From Paenibacillus sp. FSL R7-0345 (GTDB lineage: Bacteria > Bacillota > Bacilli > Paenibacillales > Paenibacillaceae): 64,000 nt of DNA. Below are positions 25,320-34,693 of this stretch, in pieces (the stretch's first letter is position 1; each line of letters starts with the position of its first letter). Position numbers and translations under genes: made by a program. Where the stretch lies: the NCBI RefSeq assembly GCF_038595055.1, contig NZ_CP152002.1:6444501-6508500 (forward strand), read 5' to 3'. The notes under the pieces were generated by a model. That model did no database searches, was not told the DNA's origin, and worked only from the letters and a program-made list of their open reading frames with translations.

Positions 25320-26555
25320 CTACTTGTTAGACTCCGCTACGCCGGAGGAAACCTTCAGCCGCAGTGCGTTCAGGCGGATAAAGCCTGTTGCATCGCCCTG
25401 GTCATAGGCCTGAGTCGGATCGGCTTCCATTGTCGCAATATCCGGGTTGTACAGGCTGACTGGCGATTTCACGCCGGCGCCGATGATGTTGCCTTTGTAC
25501 AGCTTCACGCGTACTGTACCTGTTACGTTCTTCTGGCTCTCGTCCACCAGTGCCTGCAGCGCGAGGCGCTCAGGAGCGAACCAGAATCCGTTGTACACCA
25601 GGGTGCTGTAACGGGTGATCAGGCTGTCACGCAGGTTCATTACTTCGCGGTCCATCGTGATAGACTCCATTTTGCGGTGAGCGGTGAACAGGATGGTTCC
25701 GCCCGGTGTCTCGTACACGCCGCGGCTCTTCATGCCGACAAAACGGTTCTCAACCATGTCTACGCGGCCGATCCCGTGCTTACCGCCCAGCTCATTCAAC
25801 TTCTCCATAACCTGCAGCGGAGTCAGGGCTTCACCGTTCAGGGCTACGCAGTTCCCTTTCAGGAAGTCCAGCTCAAGGTATTCTGCCTCGTCCGGTGCGT
25901 CCTCAGGGGCATTGCTGAGCAGAAACATTCCTTTGTTCTCGGGAGCACTTGGATCAAACCAAGGATCTTCCAGTACGCCGCTCTCATAGCTGATATGCAG
26001 CAGGTTACGGTCCATGGAATACGGCTTCGCAGCCGATGCCTGTACCGGAATACCATTCGCTTCAGCATAAGCGATCATTTCCGCCCGGCCCGGGAACTGG
26101 TTGCGGAACTCTTCCAGCCGCCAAGGTGCAATCACCTTGATGCTTGGCGACAGTGCCGCCGCATTCAGCTCGAAGCGGACCTGGTCATTGCCTTTGCCGG
26201 TTGCGCCGTGGGCAATGGCTGTAGCGCCTTCTGCGATCGCAATGTCCACCATACGCTTAGCGATCAGCGGACGGGCAATACTTGTGCCGAGCAGATATTG
26301 GCCTTCATACAAAGCGCCCGACTGGAACATCGGGTAGATAAAGTCATTCGCGAACTCGTCACGCAGATCGTCAATGTAGACCTTCGATGCGCCGGTAGCC
26401 AGCGCTTTTTCCTCAAGGCCGTCCAGCTCTTCCTTCTGGCCGATATCGGCGGTAAAGGCGATAATCTCTGCATCATAGGTTTCTTTCAGCCATTTCAGAA
26501 TGACTGAGGTATCCAGCCCGCCGGAATAGGCGAGTACAATTTTTTCTTTAGGCAT
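25320..26555 (-). CDS. argG: Argininosuccinate synthase
   Basis: Joins citrulline and aspartate with ATP. 411 residues. The PP-loop AYSGGLDTSVILKW is at the N-terminus; TGKGNDQVRFE and GRVDMVENRFVGMKSRG are family blocks. AAAGGAAG precedes the ATG. It follows argF after a 306-bp gap holding a palindromic repeat, so it may have its own promoter. Confidence 0.97.
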   Translation of the reverse strand: MPKEKIVLAYSGGLDTSVILKWLKETYDAEIIAFTADIGQKEELDGLEEKALATGASKVYIDDLRDEFANDFIYPMFQSGALYEGQYLLGTSIARPLIAKRMVDIAIAEGATAIAHGATGKGNDQVRFELNAAALSPSIKVIAPWRLEEFRNQFPGRAEMIAYAEANGIPVQASAAKPYSMDRNLLHISYESGVLEDPWFDPSAPENKGMFLLSNAPEDAPDEAEYLELDFLKGNCVALNGEALTPLQVMEKLNELGGKHGIGRVDMVENRFVGMKSRGVYETPGGTILFTAHRKMESITMDREVMNLRDSLITRYSTLVYNGFWFAPERLALQALVDESQKNVTGTVRVKLYKGNIIGAGVKSPVSLYNPDIATMEADPTQAYDQGDATGFIRLNALRLKVSSGVAESNK

Positions 26556-26643
26556 GGGGGTGCAACTTCCTTTCGGTTGGGGGTATAGGATGGTTACCGA
26601 AATCTGCTTATAGAGCTCCGGTGCCCGGACGCAATCTGCGTGA

Positions 26644-26755
26644 ATGTTTGGACTTCCGGTCGCTGTTGTCTTCAGATTTCCTGATTCGAACCGCTATAAG
26701 CGGTAGAAATCCGAAGACAAAGGCGAACGCTATCGCTCCTACAGTTCCAAACTTC
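26644..26755. repeat. Dispersed palindromic repeat, copy A
   Basis: A 112-bp element in the argF-argG gap, bounded by TTTGGAC and TTCCAAAC in inverse orientation. Its core hairpin pairs TGTCTTCAGATTTC with GAAATCCGAAGACA and has an inner ACCGCT/AGCGGT stem. It shares most of its sequence with the element at 34694. Outer flanks (CTCCGGTGC at about 26616 and GCACCGGA at about 26770) also pair. No open frame, so not an insertion sequence; it fits a REP- or MITE-like family. Confidence 0.8.
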
Positions 26756-26861
26756 ACTCCGTTGCTTAGCACCGGAATCTAACGCATAATTCAAAAACCA
26801 TCCTATATAGTTTTTTATATAGTATAAGACCTTTAAGGCCTTTGCAGGTTCAAATCTGCAA

Positions 26862-27815
26862 TTAGCCCATCAAAGCAGCCATAAGCGCCTTCTGCGCATG
26901 CAGGCGGTTCTCAGCCTGGTCGAAGATGACCGAGTTCGGTCCGTCGATTACGCTCGTGCTGACCTCTTCCTCACGGTGGGCCGGCAGGCAGTGCAGGAAC
27001 AGGTAGTCGCTCTTTGCGCCTTTAACGAGCTCCTCGTTGACCTGGTAGTCCTTGAATGCCGCTTCACGTGCCAGCTGTTCGGCTTCGAAGCCCATGCTCG
27101 CCCATACGTCAGTGTAGATAACGTCTGCGTCCTGTACGGCTTCCTGCGGGCTGTTGGTGATGACGATGTTAGCGCCTGTCTCTTTGGCGATCTCACGCGC
27201 CTCAGCAACGACAGCCGGGTCAGGCCCGTAGCCTTCCGGTCCGGCAACCGAGACATGTACGCCAAGCTTGGCGCCGCCAATCAGCAGGGAATGCGCCATG
27301 TTATTGCCGTCGCCTATGTAAGCCAGCTTGAGGCCCTTCAGCTTGCCCTTATGCTCGTAGACGGTCTGATAGTCAGCCAGCACCTGACAAGGGTGCGCCA
27401 GATCGCTCAGGCCGTTGATCACAGGGACAGAGGCGTAGCGGGCCAGATCTTCCACCTTATCATGGCCGAAGGTGCGGATCATAATCCCGTCGAGATAACG
27501 GGACATTACCTGAGCCGTATCGCCTACGGTTTCGCCGCGGCCGAGCTGGATGTCATTTTTGCTCAGGAACAGTGCATGACCGCCAAGCTGATACATGCCT
27601 ACCTCGAAGGACACGCGTGTGCGGGTCGAGGATTTTTCAAAAATAAGTCCGATTGTCTTGCCCTTCAGCGGCTGGTAAACCTCGCCGTTTTTTTGCTTCT
27701 TCTTCAGCTCGATAGCCAGATCAATCAGGTACGTGATTTCTTCCGGGCTGTAATCGTTCAGCTCCAGCAGATCACGGCCTTTGAGCTGCTGTGCGATAGT
27801 TAGCTTATCGCTCAT
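26862..27815 (-). CDS. argF: Ornithine carbamoyltransferase
   Basis: Makes citrulline from ornithine and carbamoyl phosphate. 317 residues. The carbamoyl-phosphate motif is SSTRTRVSFE; the ornithine loop is HCLPAHR, near the C-terminus; YIGDGNNMAHSL is also conserved. The ATG overlaps the argD stop by four bases, so the pair is coupled. Anabolic role is inferred from the gene cluster; there is no arcA or arcC nearby. Confidence 0.96.
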   Translation of the reverse strand: MSDKLTIAQQLKGRDLLELNDYSPEEITYLIDLAIELKKKQKNGEVYQPLKGKTIGLIFEKSSTRTRVSFEVGMYQLGGHALFLSKNDIQLGRGETVGDTAQVMSRYLDGIMIRTFGHDKVEDLARYASVPVINGLSDLAHPCQVLADYQTVYEHKGKLKGLKLAYIGDGNNMAHSLLIGGAKLGVHVSVAGPEGYGPDPAVVAEAREIAKETGANIVITNSPQEAVQDADVIYTDVWASMGFEAEQLAREAAFKDYQVNEELVKGAKSDYLFLHCLPAHREEEVSTSVIDGPNSVIFDQAENRLHAQKALMAALMG

Positions 27816-29098
27816 GAATGTACCTCCCCGTCTGCTTGGTTAGCATAAGTATGAATCAGCGGGACAAGAATGTCCACCGCCTGGTTGATCTCATCACGGC
27901 CCACATATAAATTAGGCAGCAGGCGGATCACATTCGGTCCGGCCTGCACGAACAGCAGCCCCTGCTTCTGTCCCGCCAGTACAATATCGCCTACAGCATC
28001 TGTACATTCGATTCCGATCAAGAGGCCTTTACCGCGCACTTCTTTCACAAAAGGCGTATCTGCCAGCTTCTCTCTGAGCAAGCCGCGCAGGTATTCGCCC
28101 ATCTCCTCAGCGCGCTGCGGCAGCTCGTCTTCGAGCATCGTCTCAATAGTAGCTTCCATCACCGCTGCCGCCAGCGGCGTACCGCCGAAGGTGCTGGCAT
28201 GGCTGCCCGGGCTGAACGCATCGCGCAGATATCCTTTGCCCAGCATAACGCCTGCCGGGAATCCGCTTGCTACGCCTTTGGCCAGCGTGAAAATATCCGG
28301 CTCAATACCGTAGTGCTGATGCGCAAACAGCTTGCCTGTACGGCCCATGCCGGTCTGCACTTCATCCACGATCAGCAGCAGGCCATGCTCGTTGCACAGC
28401 TCAACTACAGCATCGAGGAATTCCTGCTGTACCTCCAGCACGCCGCCTTCGGCCAGGATCATCTCCAGCATGATGGCTGCAGTATTGTCCGTAATGGCCG
28501 CCTTCAGCGCCGTCAGATCATGCAGAGGCACCGTCTTGAAGCCCTCCGGGAGCGGCAGGAAGCCCTCTTTTACCTTCTGCTGTCCGGTGGCTGTCAGCGT
28601 CGCCAGAGTACGACCATGGAAGGACTGCTCAAACGTAATGATCTCGTAGCGTCCCGTGCCCTTCACTTTCTGATGATAACGGCGGGCCAGCTTGATTGCA
28701 GCCTCATTCGCCTCCGCACCGCTGTTGCAAAAGAACACCTGATCAGCACAGCTATTACCCGTAAGTAACGCTGCTACCCGGTCCTGTCCCGGAATATGGA
28801 ACAGATTCGACACATGCCACAGCGTATCAATCTGCTCCTTCAGCTTTGCGCCAACCTTCTCCGGAGCGTGCCCCAGACTGGTTACCGCCAGCCCGCACAT
28901 GAAATCAAGATACTTGTTACCCTGGTCGTCCCAGACCCAGCTGCCTTTGCCCTTAACCAGACTCAGATCATATCTGGCGTAGGACGGGAATACCGCACTC
29001 AGCTTGGCAGGAGCAGCCTCCTGAACCTCCGTTTCCCCTGAACGGGTATCCGCAGCCCCTGTTAAAGAATCTTTTTCCGCCTGTGTAAGCTCACTCAT
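27812..29098 (-). CDS. argD: Acetylornithine aminotransferase
   Basis: PLP enzyme of the fourth step, N-acetylglutamate semialdehyde to N-acetylornithine. 428 residues. The PLP lysine is in TLAKGVASGFP; FCNSGAEANEAAIKLAR binds the phosphate; IVDEVQTGMGRTG holds the Asp that contacts the ring nitrogen. About 30 extra residues at the N-terminus (rich in Glu, Ala, Thr) precede the usual start of the fold; GGTGGGAGAG ahead of the ATG supports the long form, yet a downstream start is possible. Confidence 0.95.
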   Translation of the reverse strand: MSELTQAEKDSLTGAADTRSGETEVQEAAPAKLSAVFPSYARYDLSLVKGKGSWVWDDQGNKYLDFMCGLAVTSLGHAPEKVGAKLKEQIDTLWHVSNLFHIPGQDRVAALLTGNSCADQVFFCNSGAEANEAAIKLARRYHQKVKGTGRYEIITFEQSFHGRTLATLTATGQQKVKEGFLPLPEGFKTVPLHDLTALKAAITDNTAAIMLEMILAEGGVLEVQQEFLDAVVELCNEHGLLLIVDEVQTGMGRTGKLFAHQHYGIEPDIFTLAKGVASGFPAGVMLGKGYLRDAFSPGSHASTFGGTPLAAAVMEATIETMLEDELPQRAEEMGEYLRGLLREKLADTPFVKEVRGKGLLIGIECTDAVGDIVLAGQKQGLLFVQAGPNVIRLLPNLYVGRDEINQAVDILVPLIHTYANQADGEVHS

Positions 29099-29201
29099 TC
29101 TTAGTCACTCTCCCACCATGCTGCTTCCGGTAAACCGGCAGCGCTATATTTTGATAACACCTGACTTCCGGCTCGGCTTGTGTCCACTCTATCTTACCAA
29201 A

Positions 29202-30005
29202 CTACGAACGGATAATTCTCGTCCCCAGCTTCTCCCCGCCCAGCACGCGGCTCAGCACCTGAGGCTCTTTGCCGTCTACGATAACGACTTCGGACACGCT
29301 GCCCTGAATACAGTCCATCGCGGCGCGCACTTTAGGGATCATACCGCCGTAAATTTCACCGCTGGCAATCAGCTCTTCAATCTGCGTCACTGTGACTGAT
29401 GGAAGTACAACCTTTTCACCATCCATTGTGCGCATAATGCCCGGAACGTCAGTGACCACAATCATCGAAGGCGATTCGACAAAAGAGGCCACCGCTCCCG
29501 CCGCCGTATCCGCATTAATATTGTAACGCTGCCCCGCAGCATCCACGCCGATCGGTGCGATAACCGGAATGTAGCCGAGTGCGAGAATTCCTTTTACGAT
29601 CTCCGCCTTAACCTCAATCACCTCGCCGACCTGCCCTACCTCATCGCTGTTGGCTACAGGCCGTGCCAGAATCAGATTGCCGTCAACGCCGGACAAACCA
29701 AGCGCCTGCCCGCCGCTGCCCTGGATTCTGCGGACAATCGCCTTGTTGATGCTTCCGGCCAGCGTCATCTCTACAACATCCAGCACTTCCTCTGTCGTCA
29801 CCCGCAGACCATTTACAAAGCTGCTCTCAATCCCCAGCTTCGCCAGATTATCCGAAATCGCCGGCCCTCCGCCGTGTACAATTACAGGCTTAACCCCGCT
29901 GCCCTGCAGCGCCCGCAGATCCTCAAAAAAAGAATCCGGCAGCGCAGCCAGCGTACTCCCGCCGCATTTCATCACAAACAGCTTTTCTATATTTAGCTCG
30001 CTCAT
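29202..30005 (-). CDS. argB: Acetylglutamate kinase
   Basis: Phosphorylates N-acetylglutamate. 267 residues. The N-terminal KCGGSTL and VHGGGPAIS loops bind ATP phosphate and substrate; NINADTAAGAVA is typical. GGGAGGG lies nine bases upstream of the ATG. Sits 41 bp after argJ in the operon. Arginine-sensitive forms carry an extra N-terminal helix; this one starts directly with the kinase fold, so feedback inhibition by arginine is less likely. Confidence 0.95.
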   Translation of the reverse strand: MSELNIEKLFVMKCGGSTLAALPDSFFEDLRALQGSGVKPVIVHGGGPAISDNLAKLGIESSFVNGLRVTTEEVLDVVEMTLAGSINKAIVRRIQGSGGQALGLSGVDGNLILARPVANSDEVGQVGEVIEVKAEIVKGILALGYIPVIAPIGVDAAGQRYNINADTAAGAVASFVESPSMIVVTDVPGIMRTMDGEKVVLPSVTVTQIEELIASGEIYGGMIPKVRAAMDCIQGSVSEVVIVDGKEPQVLSRVLGGEKLGTRIIRS

Positions 30006-30045
30006 CGATTCTGTACCCTCCCTATGGTCTTATACCAGCCGCCCG

Positions 30046-31278
30046 TCAGGTACGGTACGCAGCATTAATACGTACATAATCATAAGTGAGGTCACAGCCC
30101 CAGGCTGTAGCTTTACCTTCGCCGTCAGCAAGCTTTACGGTAATCAGTACGGTATCAGTCTTTTGCAGATAGTGCAGAGCCTGCTCCTCATCAAAAGCTA
30201 CAGGCCGCGACTGGCGCAGCACCGCAATCTCCCCAAGCGAAATATCAACCTTTTCGGGCGATACCGGTACTCCGGCACGTCCAACAGCAGCAATAATCCG
30301 CCCCCAGTTGGCATCCGCCCCAAAAATCGCCGACTTCACCAGGCTGGAGCCCACTACCGTCTTCGCAATCGCAGCTGCCGCCTCATCATGCACCGCACCG
30401 CTGATCTGTACCTCAATCAGTTTGGTCGCACCTTCACCGTCCCGGGCAATCGCCTTGGCCAGATGCTGGCACACATAGGTAAACGCCGCAGCAAAAGCAT
30501 CCCAGTCCGCGTGCAGACGCGTCAGCTTCTCATTTCCGGCCAGACCGCTGGCCATCGTCACGAGCATATCATTCGTGCTTGTATCTCCATCAACAGTTAT
30601 CATATTAAAAGTAGTATTAGTAGCTGTGCGCAGCAGGCTTTGCAGATCTTCCCCGTCAATCAGGGCATCCGTCGTCATGAAGCCAAGCATAGTGGCCATA
30701 TTCGGATGAATCATCCCCGAGCCCTTGGCTGCACCAGCAATTGTTACCTCTATTCCGCCGACTGATACTGTGACGCAGCATTCTTTTTTCACCAGATCGG
30801 TTGTCAAAATAGCCTGGCTGAACTCCTCCGCTCCGGAGGCGCCTCCATCCAGCTTCTCCTGAATTCCGGTAATCCCGCTGCGCACACAGTCCATCTTCAG
30901 TAATTCGCCGATAACGCCTGTTGAGGCAACGGCAACATCCAGCTCATTGACACCAAGCGCTTTGGCCGCAGCAGCACGCATCTCGTAAGCATCTTTTTCA
31001 CCCTGCTCGCCTGTGCAGGCATTGGCATTCCCGCTGTTTACGATGACTGCCTGCAGGGTACCGTCCGCCAGACTTTCCCGGGTTACTTTAAGCGGCGCAG
31101 CCTGGAATACATTCGTTGTATACACAGCCGCGGCTGTTGCCGGAACCTCGCAGAGAATGACTCCAAGATCGTTACGGGTTGTTTTTTTGAGGCCGCAGTG
31201 CAGTCCAGCAGAGGTAAAACCTTTTGGTGCGGTAATGCTTCCGCCCTCCACGACAGTATATAGCTGAGTTATGCTCAT
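30046..31278 (-). CDS. argJ: Bifunctional ornithine acetyltransferase / N-acetylglutamate synthase
   Basis: Recycles the acetyl group from acetylornithine to glutamate and may also acetylate glutamate from acetyl-CoA. 410 residues. The autoproteolysis site is in KGSGMIHPNMATMLGFM; the Thr of AT-ML becomes the nucleophile of the beta chain. NSGNANACTG and DGDTSTND are family blocks. No separate argA appears in the window, consistent with the acetyl cycle being run by ArgJ. Whether it is mono- or bifunctional cannot be read from sequence. Confidence 0.95.
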   Translation of the reverse strand: MSITQLYTVVEGGSITAPKGFTSAGLHCGLKKTTRNDLGVILCEVPATAAAVYTTNVFQAAPLKVTRESLADGTLQAVIVNSGNANACTGEQGEKDAYEMRAAAAKALGVNELDVAVASTGVIGELLKMDCVRSGITGIQEKLDGGASGAEEFSQAILTTDLVKKECCVTVSVGGIEVTIAGAAKGSGMIHPNMATMLGFMTTDALIDGEDLQSLLRTATNTTFNMITVDGDTSTNDMLVTMASGLAGNEKLTRLHADWDAFAAAFTYVCQHLAKAIARDGEGATKLIEVQISGAVHDEAAAAIAKTVVGSSLVKSAIFGADANWGRIIAAVGRAGVPVSPEKVDISLGEIAVLRQSRPVAFDEEQALHYLQKTDTVLITVKLADGEGKATAWGCDLTYDYVRINAAYRT

Positions 31279-31299
31279 TGTATGTTTGACCGCTGCGCT

Positions 31300-32355
31300 T
31301 TACGGATACACTGGTGTGTAACCTAGGCCGCGGGTTTCCTCCCATCCCATCATCAAATTCAGGTTCTGAATCGCCTGCCCTGCTGCGCCTTTAACGATGT
31401 TGTCAATGACAGACACAATCGTTACCCGTCCTGTACGGGCATCTGCCGAGAAGCCGATATCGCAATAATTCGAGCCGCTGACCTCTTTGGTTGCGGGAAG
31501 CACTCCTGCCTCGCGGATACGCACAAAAGATCTGCCTGCATAATACTTACGGTATAATTCCACAAAATCCTGCTCGCTATAAGCCCCGTTCATTCCTGCA
31601 TACATCGTACTCATAATTCCACGGGTCATCGGTACCATATGGGTCGTGAACGTCACCGTTACTTTTTCACCTGAGATATCTGTAAGCACCTGTTCAATCT
31701 CCGGAATATGCTGATGCTTGTTGACTTTATAGGCTTTGAGATTCTCATTGACCTCGGCATAATGAACGCCCAGATTCACTCCGCGTCCCGCTCCCGAAAT
31801 ACCTGACTTCGCATCAATAATAATGCTCTCCGGCTTGATCCAGCCTGCCTCCACCGCAGGAATCAGTCCCAGCAGCGTAGCGGTCGGATAACAGCCCGGA
31901 TTGGATATAAAATCCACCCCGGCAGCGCGTTCACCATATACCTCGCATAATCCGTAGAATGCCTGCTCAAGGTAAGCCGCCGGCGGAGCCGTGTGTTTAT
32001 ACCATTGCTCATACTCTGCGCCATCCTTCAGCCGGAAGTCACCGGACAGATCGACGACCTTCAGACCCGCTTCCAGCAGCTGCGGCACCAGCTTGGCGCT
32101 GACCCCGGAGGGAGTCGCCGTGAAAACTACATCTGCCCTGCCCGCAATCTCAGCCGGATCTACTCCGTCCAGCTTCCGCTCTACAATTCCCGTCAAATGC
32201 GGAAAACCGAGCTCGATCGGCTCTCCGGCGCTTGATGAGGAGATTACGGAAGTAATCTCAATATCCGGGTGGTTCTGCAAAAGCCTGATCAGCTCCACAC
32301 CACCATATCCTGTAGACCCCACTATCGCCGCTCTCAGCTTGCCTGCCACTGTCAT
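31300..32355 (-). CDS. argC: N-acetyl-gamma-glutamyl-phosphate reductase
   Basis: NADPH-dependent reductase, third step. 351 residues. The dinucleotide loop is VGSTGYGGVELIRLL; the catalytic cysteine is in SNPGCYPTATLLGL; HQHIPEI follows. First gene of argCJBDF. The start at 32355 lacks a good ribosome site (AAGCGGGG is closest). The promoter with ARG boxes is 47-81 bp upstream. Confidence 0.96.
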   Translation of the reverse strand: MTVAGKLRAAIVGSTGYGGVELIRLLQNHPDIEITSVISSSSAGEPIELGFPHLTGIVERKLDGVDPAEIAGRADVVFTATPSGVSAKLVPQLLEAGLKVVDLSGDFRLKDGAEYEQWYKHTAPPAAYLEQAFYGLCEVYGERAAGVDFISNPGCYPTATLLGLIPAVEAGWIKPESIIIDAKSGISGAGRGVNLGVHYAEVNENLKAYKVNKHQHIPEIEQVLTDISGEKVTVTFTTHMVPMTRGIMSTMYAGMNGAYSEQDFVELYRKYYAGRSFVRIREAGVLPATKEVSGSNYCDIGFSADARTGRVTIVSVIDNIVKGAAGQAIQNLNLMMGWEETRGLGYTPVYP

Positions 32356-32401
32356 CCCCGCTTTCTAACTGTTTCTATTCATGCATACCGTCCTGCAAAT
32401 A

Positions 32402-32436
32402 TGTATTATTATACGACTGAATTAATATAAATACAA
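32402..32436 (-). promoter_or_regulatory. argC promoter overlapped by two ARG boxes
   Basis: On the minus strand TTGTAT (32436 to 32431), 17 bases, then TATAAT (32413 to 32408): a good sigma-A promoter. Two matches to the ArgR half-operator TGnATwwwwATnCA cover it. Plus-strand TGTATTATTATACG (32402-32415) overlaps the -10; minus-strand TGTATTTATATTAA (32435-32422) overlaps the -35. Each misses one position. Their centres are 20 bp apart, as expected of paired 18-bp ARG boxes. Repression by ArgR with arginine follows from this arrangement; argR itself is not in the window. Confidence 0.8.
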
Positions 32437-32476
32437 CATGTAACGTTAAGTTTATTGGGAGGACCGTTATATAAGA

Positions 32477-32524
32477 AAGAGAAGCGCAGACTTCTCCATT
32501 GGAGCCTCTACGCTTCTCTTTTAA
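32477..32524. terminator. Terminator downstream of the YitT gene
   Basis: AAGAGAAGCG pairs with CGCTTCTCTT (32511-32520). The stop codon of the YitT gene lies inside the loop. T-rich on both sides, so it may also shield the arginine promoter from upstream transcription. Confidence 0.72.
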
Positions 32525-33392
32525 ATCCTTCACCGAGTACCTCGTGGGCCTCTGTTATAATCACGAACGCGCCCGGATCGACGGAGCGGACAATCGCTTT
32601 TAGCCGGGTGATCTCATTCTGGCCGACAACCGCCATCAGCACAATCCGGTTATCACCGGTATAGCCGCCTTGCGCATTCAGCTTGGTCAGTCCGCGGTCC
32701 AGATCATTTAGAATTGCCTGGGATATCGCCTCTGTATGATCCGAAATGATATAAGCCACCTTGGTCACACTAAAGCCCATTTCCAGGGCATTAATCACTC
32801 TCCCGGTTACGAACAGGCCAATCAGTGCATACATTGCCTGTTCCATGCCCAGCACAAACGCAGCCAGTGTAATAACCGTGCCGTCCAGCAGCACAACAGA
32901 CAGCGAAAAGCTGAAGCCGGTAATCTTTTGAATAATCTGCGCTGCAATCGTCAGCCCGCCCGTTGATCCGCGTCCGCGGAACACCAGACCCAGCCCAAGT
33001 CCTACTGCGATCCCTCCATAAATAGAAGCCAGCAGCGGATTCGTCGTCGGGACCGGGCCATCTTTGGTCAGGTAGATAAACAGCGGCAGCACAAAGCTCC
33101 CCAGCAGGGAGCGCATACCATATTGCTTGCCGAGGAAAATAATCCCCAGGATGAACAGTGGAATGTTCAGCGCCCACTGGGTAAAAGCAGGCTCTGCGCC
33201 AAACCAGGCTTCAGCAAGCACCGATAAGCCGGATACTCCACCAGAGGCTATCCGGTTCGGCAGGAAAAAAAGATTAAACCCGAGACCGGTAATCAAGGAA
33301 CCGATCAGGATTAACGCTATATCTACTGTATGGCGCAGCGGCCCGTTCAGCGGAATCAGCGGCGGTTTGTTGCGTGAATTGACTTTTTGCAT
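32508..33392 (-). CDS. YitT-family membrane protein (DUF161/DUF2179)
   Basis: 294 residues with about five or six hydrophobic segments in the N-terminal 200 (LILIGSLITGLGFNLFFLP first; GGVSGLSVLAE, RGRGSTGGLTIAAQI conserved), then a soluble C-terminal DUF2179 domain (about 210-290) with the family ending around GAFVIITEAHEVLGEGF. Function is not known for the family. B. subtilis has a homologue (yvjA) in this same neighbourhood near prfB and ctpB. GGAGAAG lies ahead of the ATG. Confidence 0.9.
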   Translation of the reverse strand: MQKVNSRNKPPLIPLNGPLRHTVDIALILIGSLITGLGFNLFFLPNRIASGGVSGLSVLAEAWFGAEPAFTQWALNIPLFILGIIFLGKQYGMRSLLGSFVLPLFIYLTKDGPVPTTNPLLASIYGGIAVGLGLGLVFRGRGSTGGLTIAAQIIQKITGFSFSLSVVLLDGTVITLAAFVLGMEQAMYALIGLFVTGRVINALEMGFSVTKVAYIISDHTEAISQAILNDLDRGLTKLNAQGGYTGDNRIVLMAVVGQNEITRLKAIVRSVDPGAFVIITEAHEVLGEGFKREA

Positions 33393-33444
33393 GCTCTAGC
33401 TTCTCCTTACTACACTCCGAGGACGCGTAGAAATCCAGTTATGC

Positions 33445-34558
33445 TTATTCAACTTCAGTCTTGATCTGGCTTCGCAGATAGCCGTCAATGAACAGGTTAA
33501 TATCGCCGTCCATTACCGCTCCCACGTTCCCGGTTTCCACGGAAGTACGGTGATCCTTCACCATGCTGTAAGGGTGGAATACATACGAGCGAATCTGGCT
33601 GCCCCAGGCAATATCAGACTGCTCACCGCGGATCTCATCCAGTTGCTTCTGCTGCTCCTGCAGCTTCTGCTCATATAGCTTGGAGCGCAGCATCTTCATC
33701 GCCTGCTCCCGGTTCTTGATCTGTGAGCGTTCATTCTGACAGGTTACCACCACGCCTGTAGGAATATGCGTAATCCGCACTGCAGAGTCCGTAGTATTGA
33801 TGTGCTGACCGCCCGCGCCGCTGGCCCGGTAGGTATCAATCTTCAGATCCTCTGTACGGATCTCCACTTCAACATCATCCGAAATTTCCGGAACCACATC
33901 GCAGGAAACAAACGAGGTGTGCCGTCTGCCGGAAGAGTCGAACGGCGAGATACGCACCAGCCGGTGTACCCCCTTCTCCGTCTTCAGATAGCCGTAGGCA
34001 TTAAAGCCCTTGATCAGCAGCGTTACGCTCTTGATCCCCGCTTCATCGCCCGGCAGGTAGTCCAGTACTTCAACCTTGAAGCCGTTTTTCTCGGCCCAGC
34101 GTGTATACATACGCAGCAGCATCTGTCCCCAGTCCTGGGACTCCGTTCCGCCGGCGCCCGGATGAAGCTCCAGAATCGCATTCAGCTTATCATACGGCTG
34201 GTTCAGCAGCAGCTGCAGCTCGAACTCATCGACCTTGCCGGCGACTGTGCGGATTGTCCCGGCTACTTCTGCTGCCAGCTCCTCATCGCCTTCCTCATCG
34301 GCCAGCTCCGCCATCATTGAGGCATCATCATATTCCTGCTGCAGCTTCTCGAACTGGTCTACTACCGATTTGACCGCGTTCATCTCACCAATGACCGCCT
34401 GAGCCTGCTCATTGTCATTCCAGAAGTCGGGCGCAGCCATCTTCTCTTCAAAGTTCGCAATGACTTCCAATTTGAGGTCTAAGTCAAAGAGACCCCCTAA
34501 GGTTGGTTAATTTCTTGCCTATTTCACGCAGGTCCTGCTTTACGCTAGGATCAATCAT
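33445..34558 (-). CDS. prfB: Peptide chain release factor 2, made by programmed +1 frameshift
   Basis: Release factor for UGA and UAA. The first 24 codons start with the ATG at 34558 (MIDPSVKQDL) and run to an in-frame TGA at 34486-34484. The slip site has the classic form: AGGGGG, three bases, CTT TGA C. Shifting one base forward continues as DLDLKLEVIANFEE to the stop at 33445, 370 residues in all. The UGA-recognition motif appears in the region after SPFDSSGRRHTS, and GGQ is in ASGAGGQHINTTDSAVR. A one-frame gene call would start wrongly near 34470. Frameshifting is autoregulatory: low RF2 slows termination and favours the shift. Confidence 0.96.
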
Positions 34559-34693
34559 GGGATCACTACACCTTTCAAAATAAAATATTGCGCGGGGCCG
34601 CTGATTGGAGGTTTTGTGGATCTGCTCAACAATGCTGCTCCTTAGAGCTGGCACTGCAAAACCTCTAACCCGGTTAATACGCAGATCCGAGGA

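Noticed and set aside
24600..26507. Long plus-strand open frame of 635 codons over argG and argH
   Set aside because: It lies antisense to two intact enzymes, has no ribosome site and its translation has no domain pattern; it is a shadow of the codon bias of the minus-strand genes.
26898..27803. Plus-strand frame of 301 codons opposite argF
   Set aside because: Antisense to a complete ornithine carbamoyltransferase, no start context.
29650..30765. Plus-strand frame of 371 codons opposite argB and argJ
   Set aside because: Runs across two intact genes and their spacer in antisense; no domain seen.
32356..32460. Possible T-box or arginine riboswitch ahead of argC
   Set aside because: No T-box sequence or specifier stem is seen; the region is explained by the promoter and ARG boxes.
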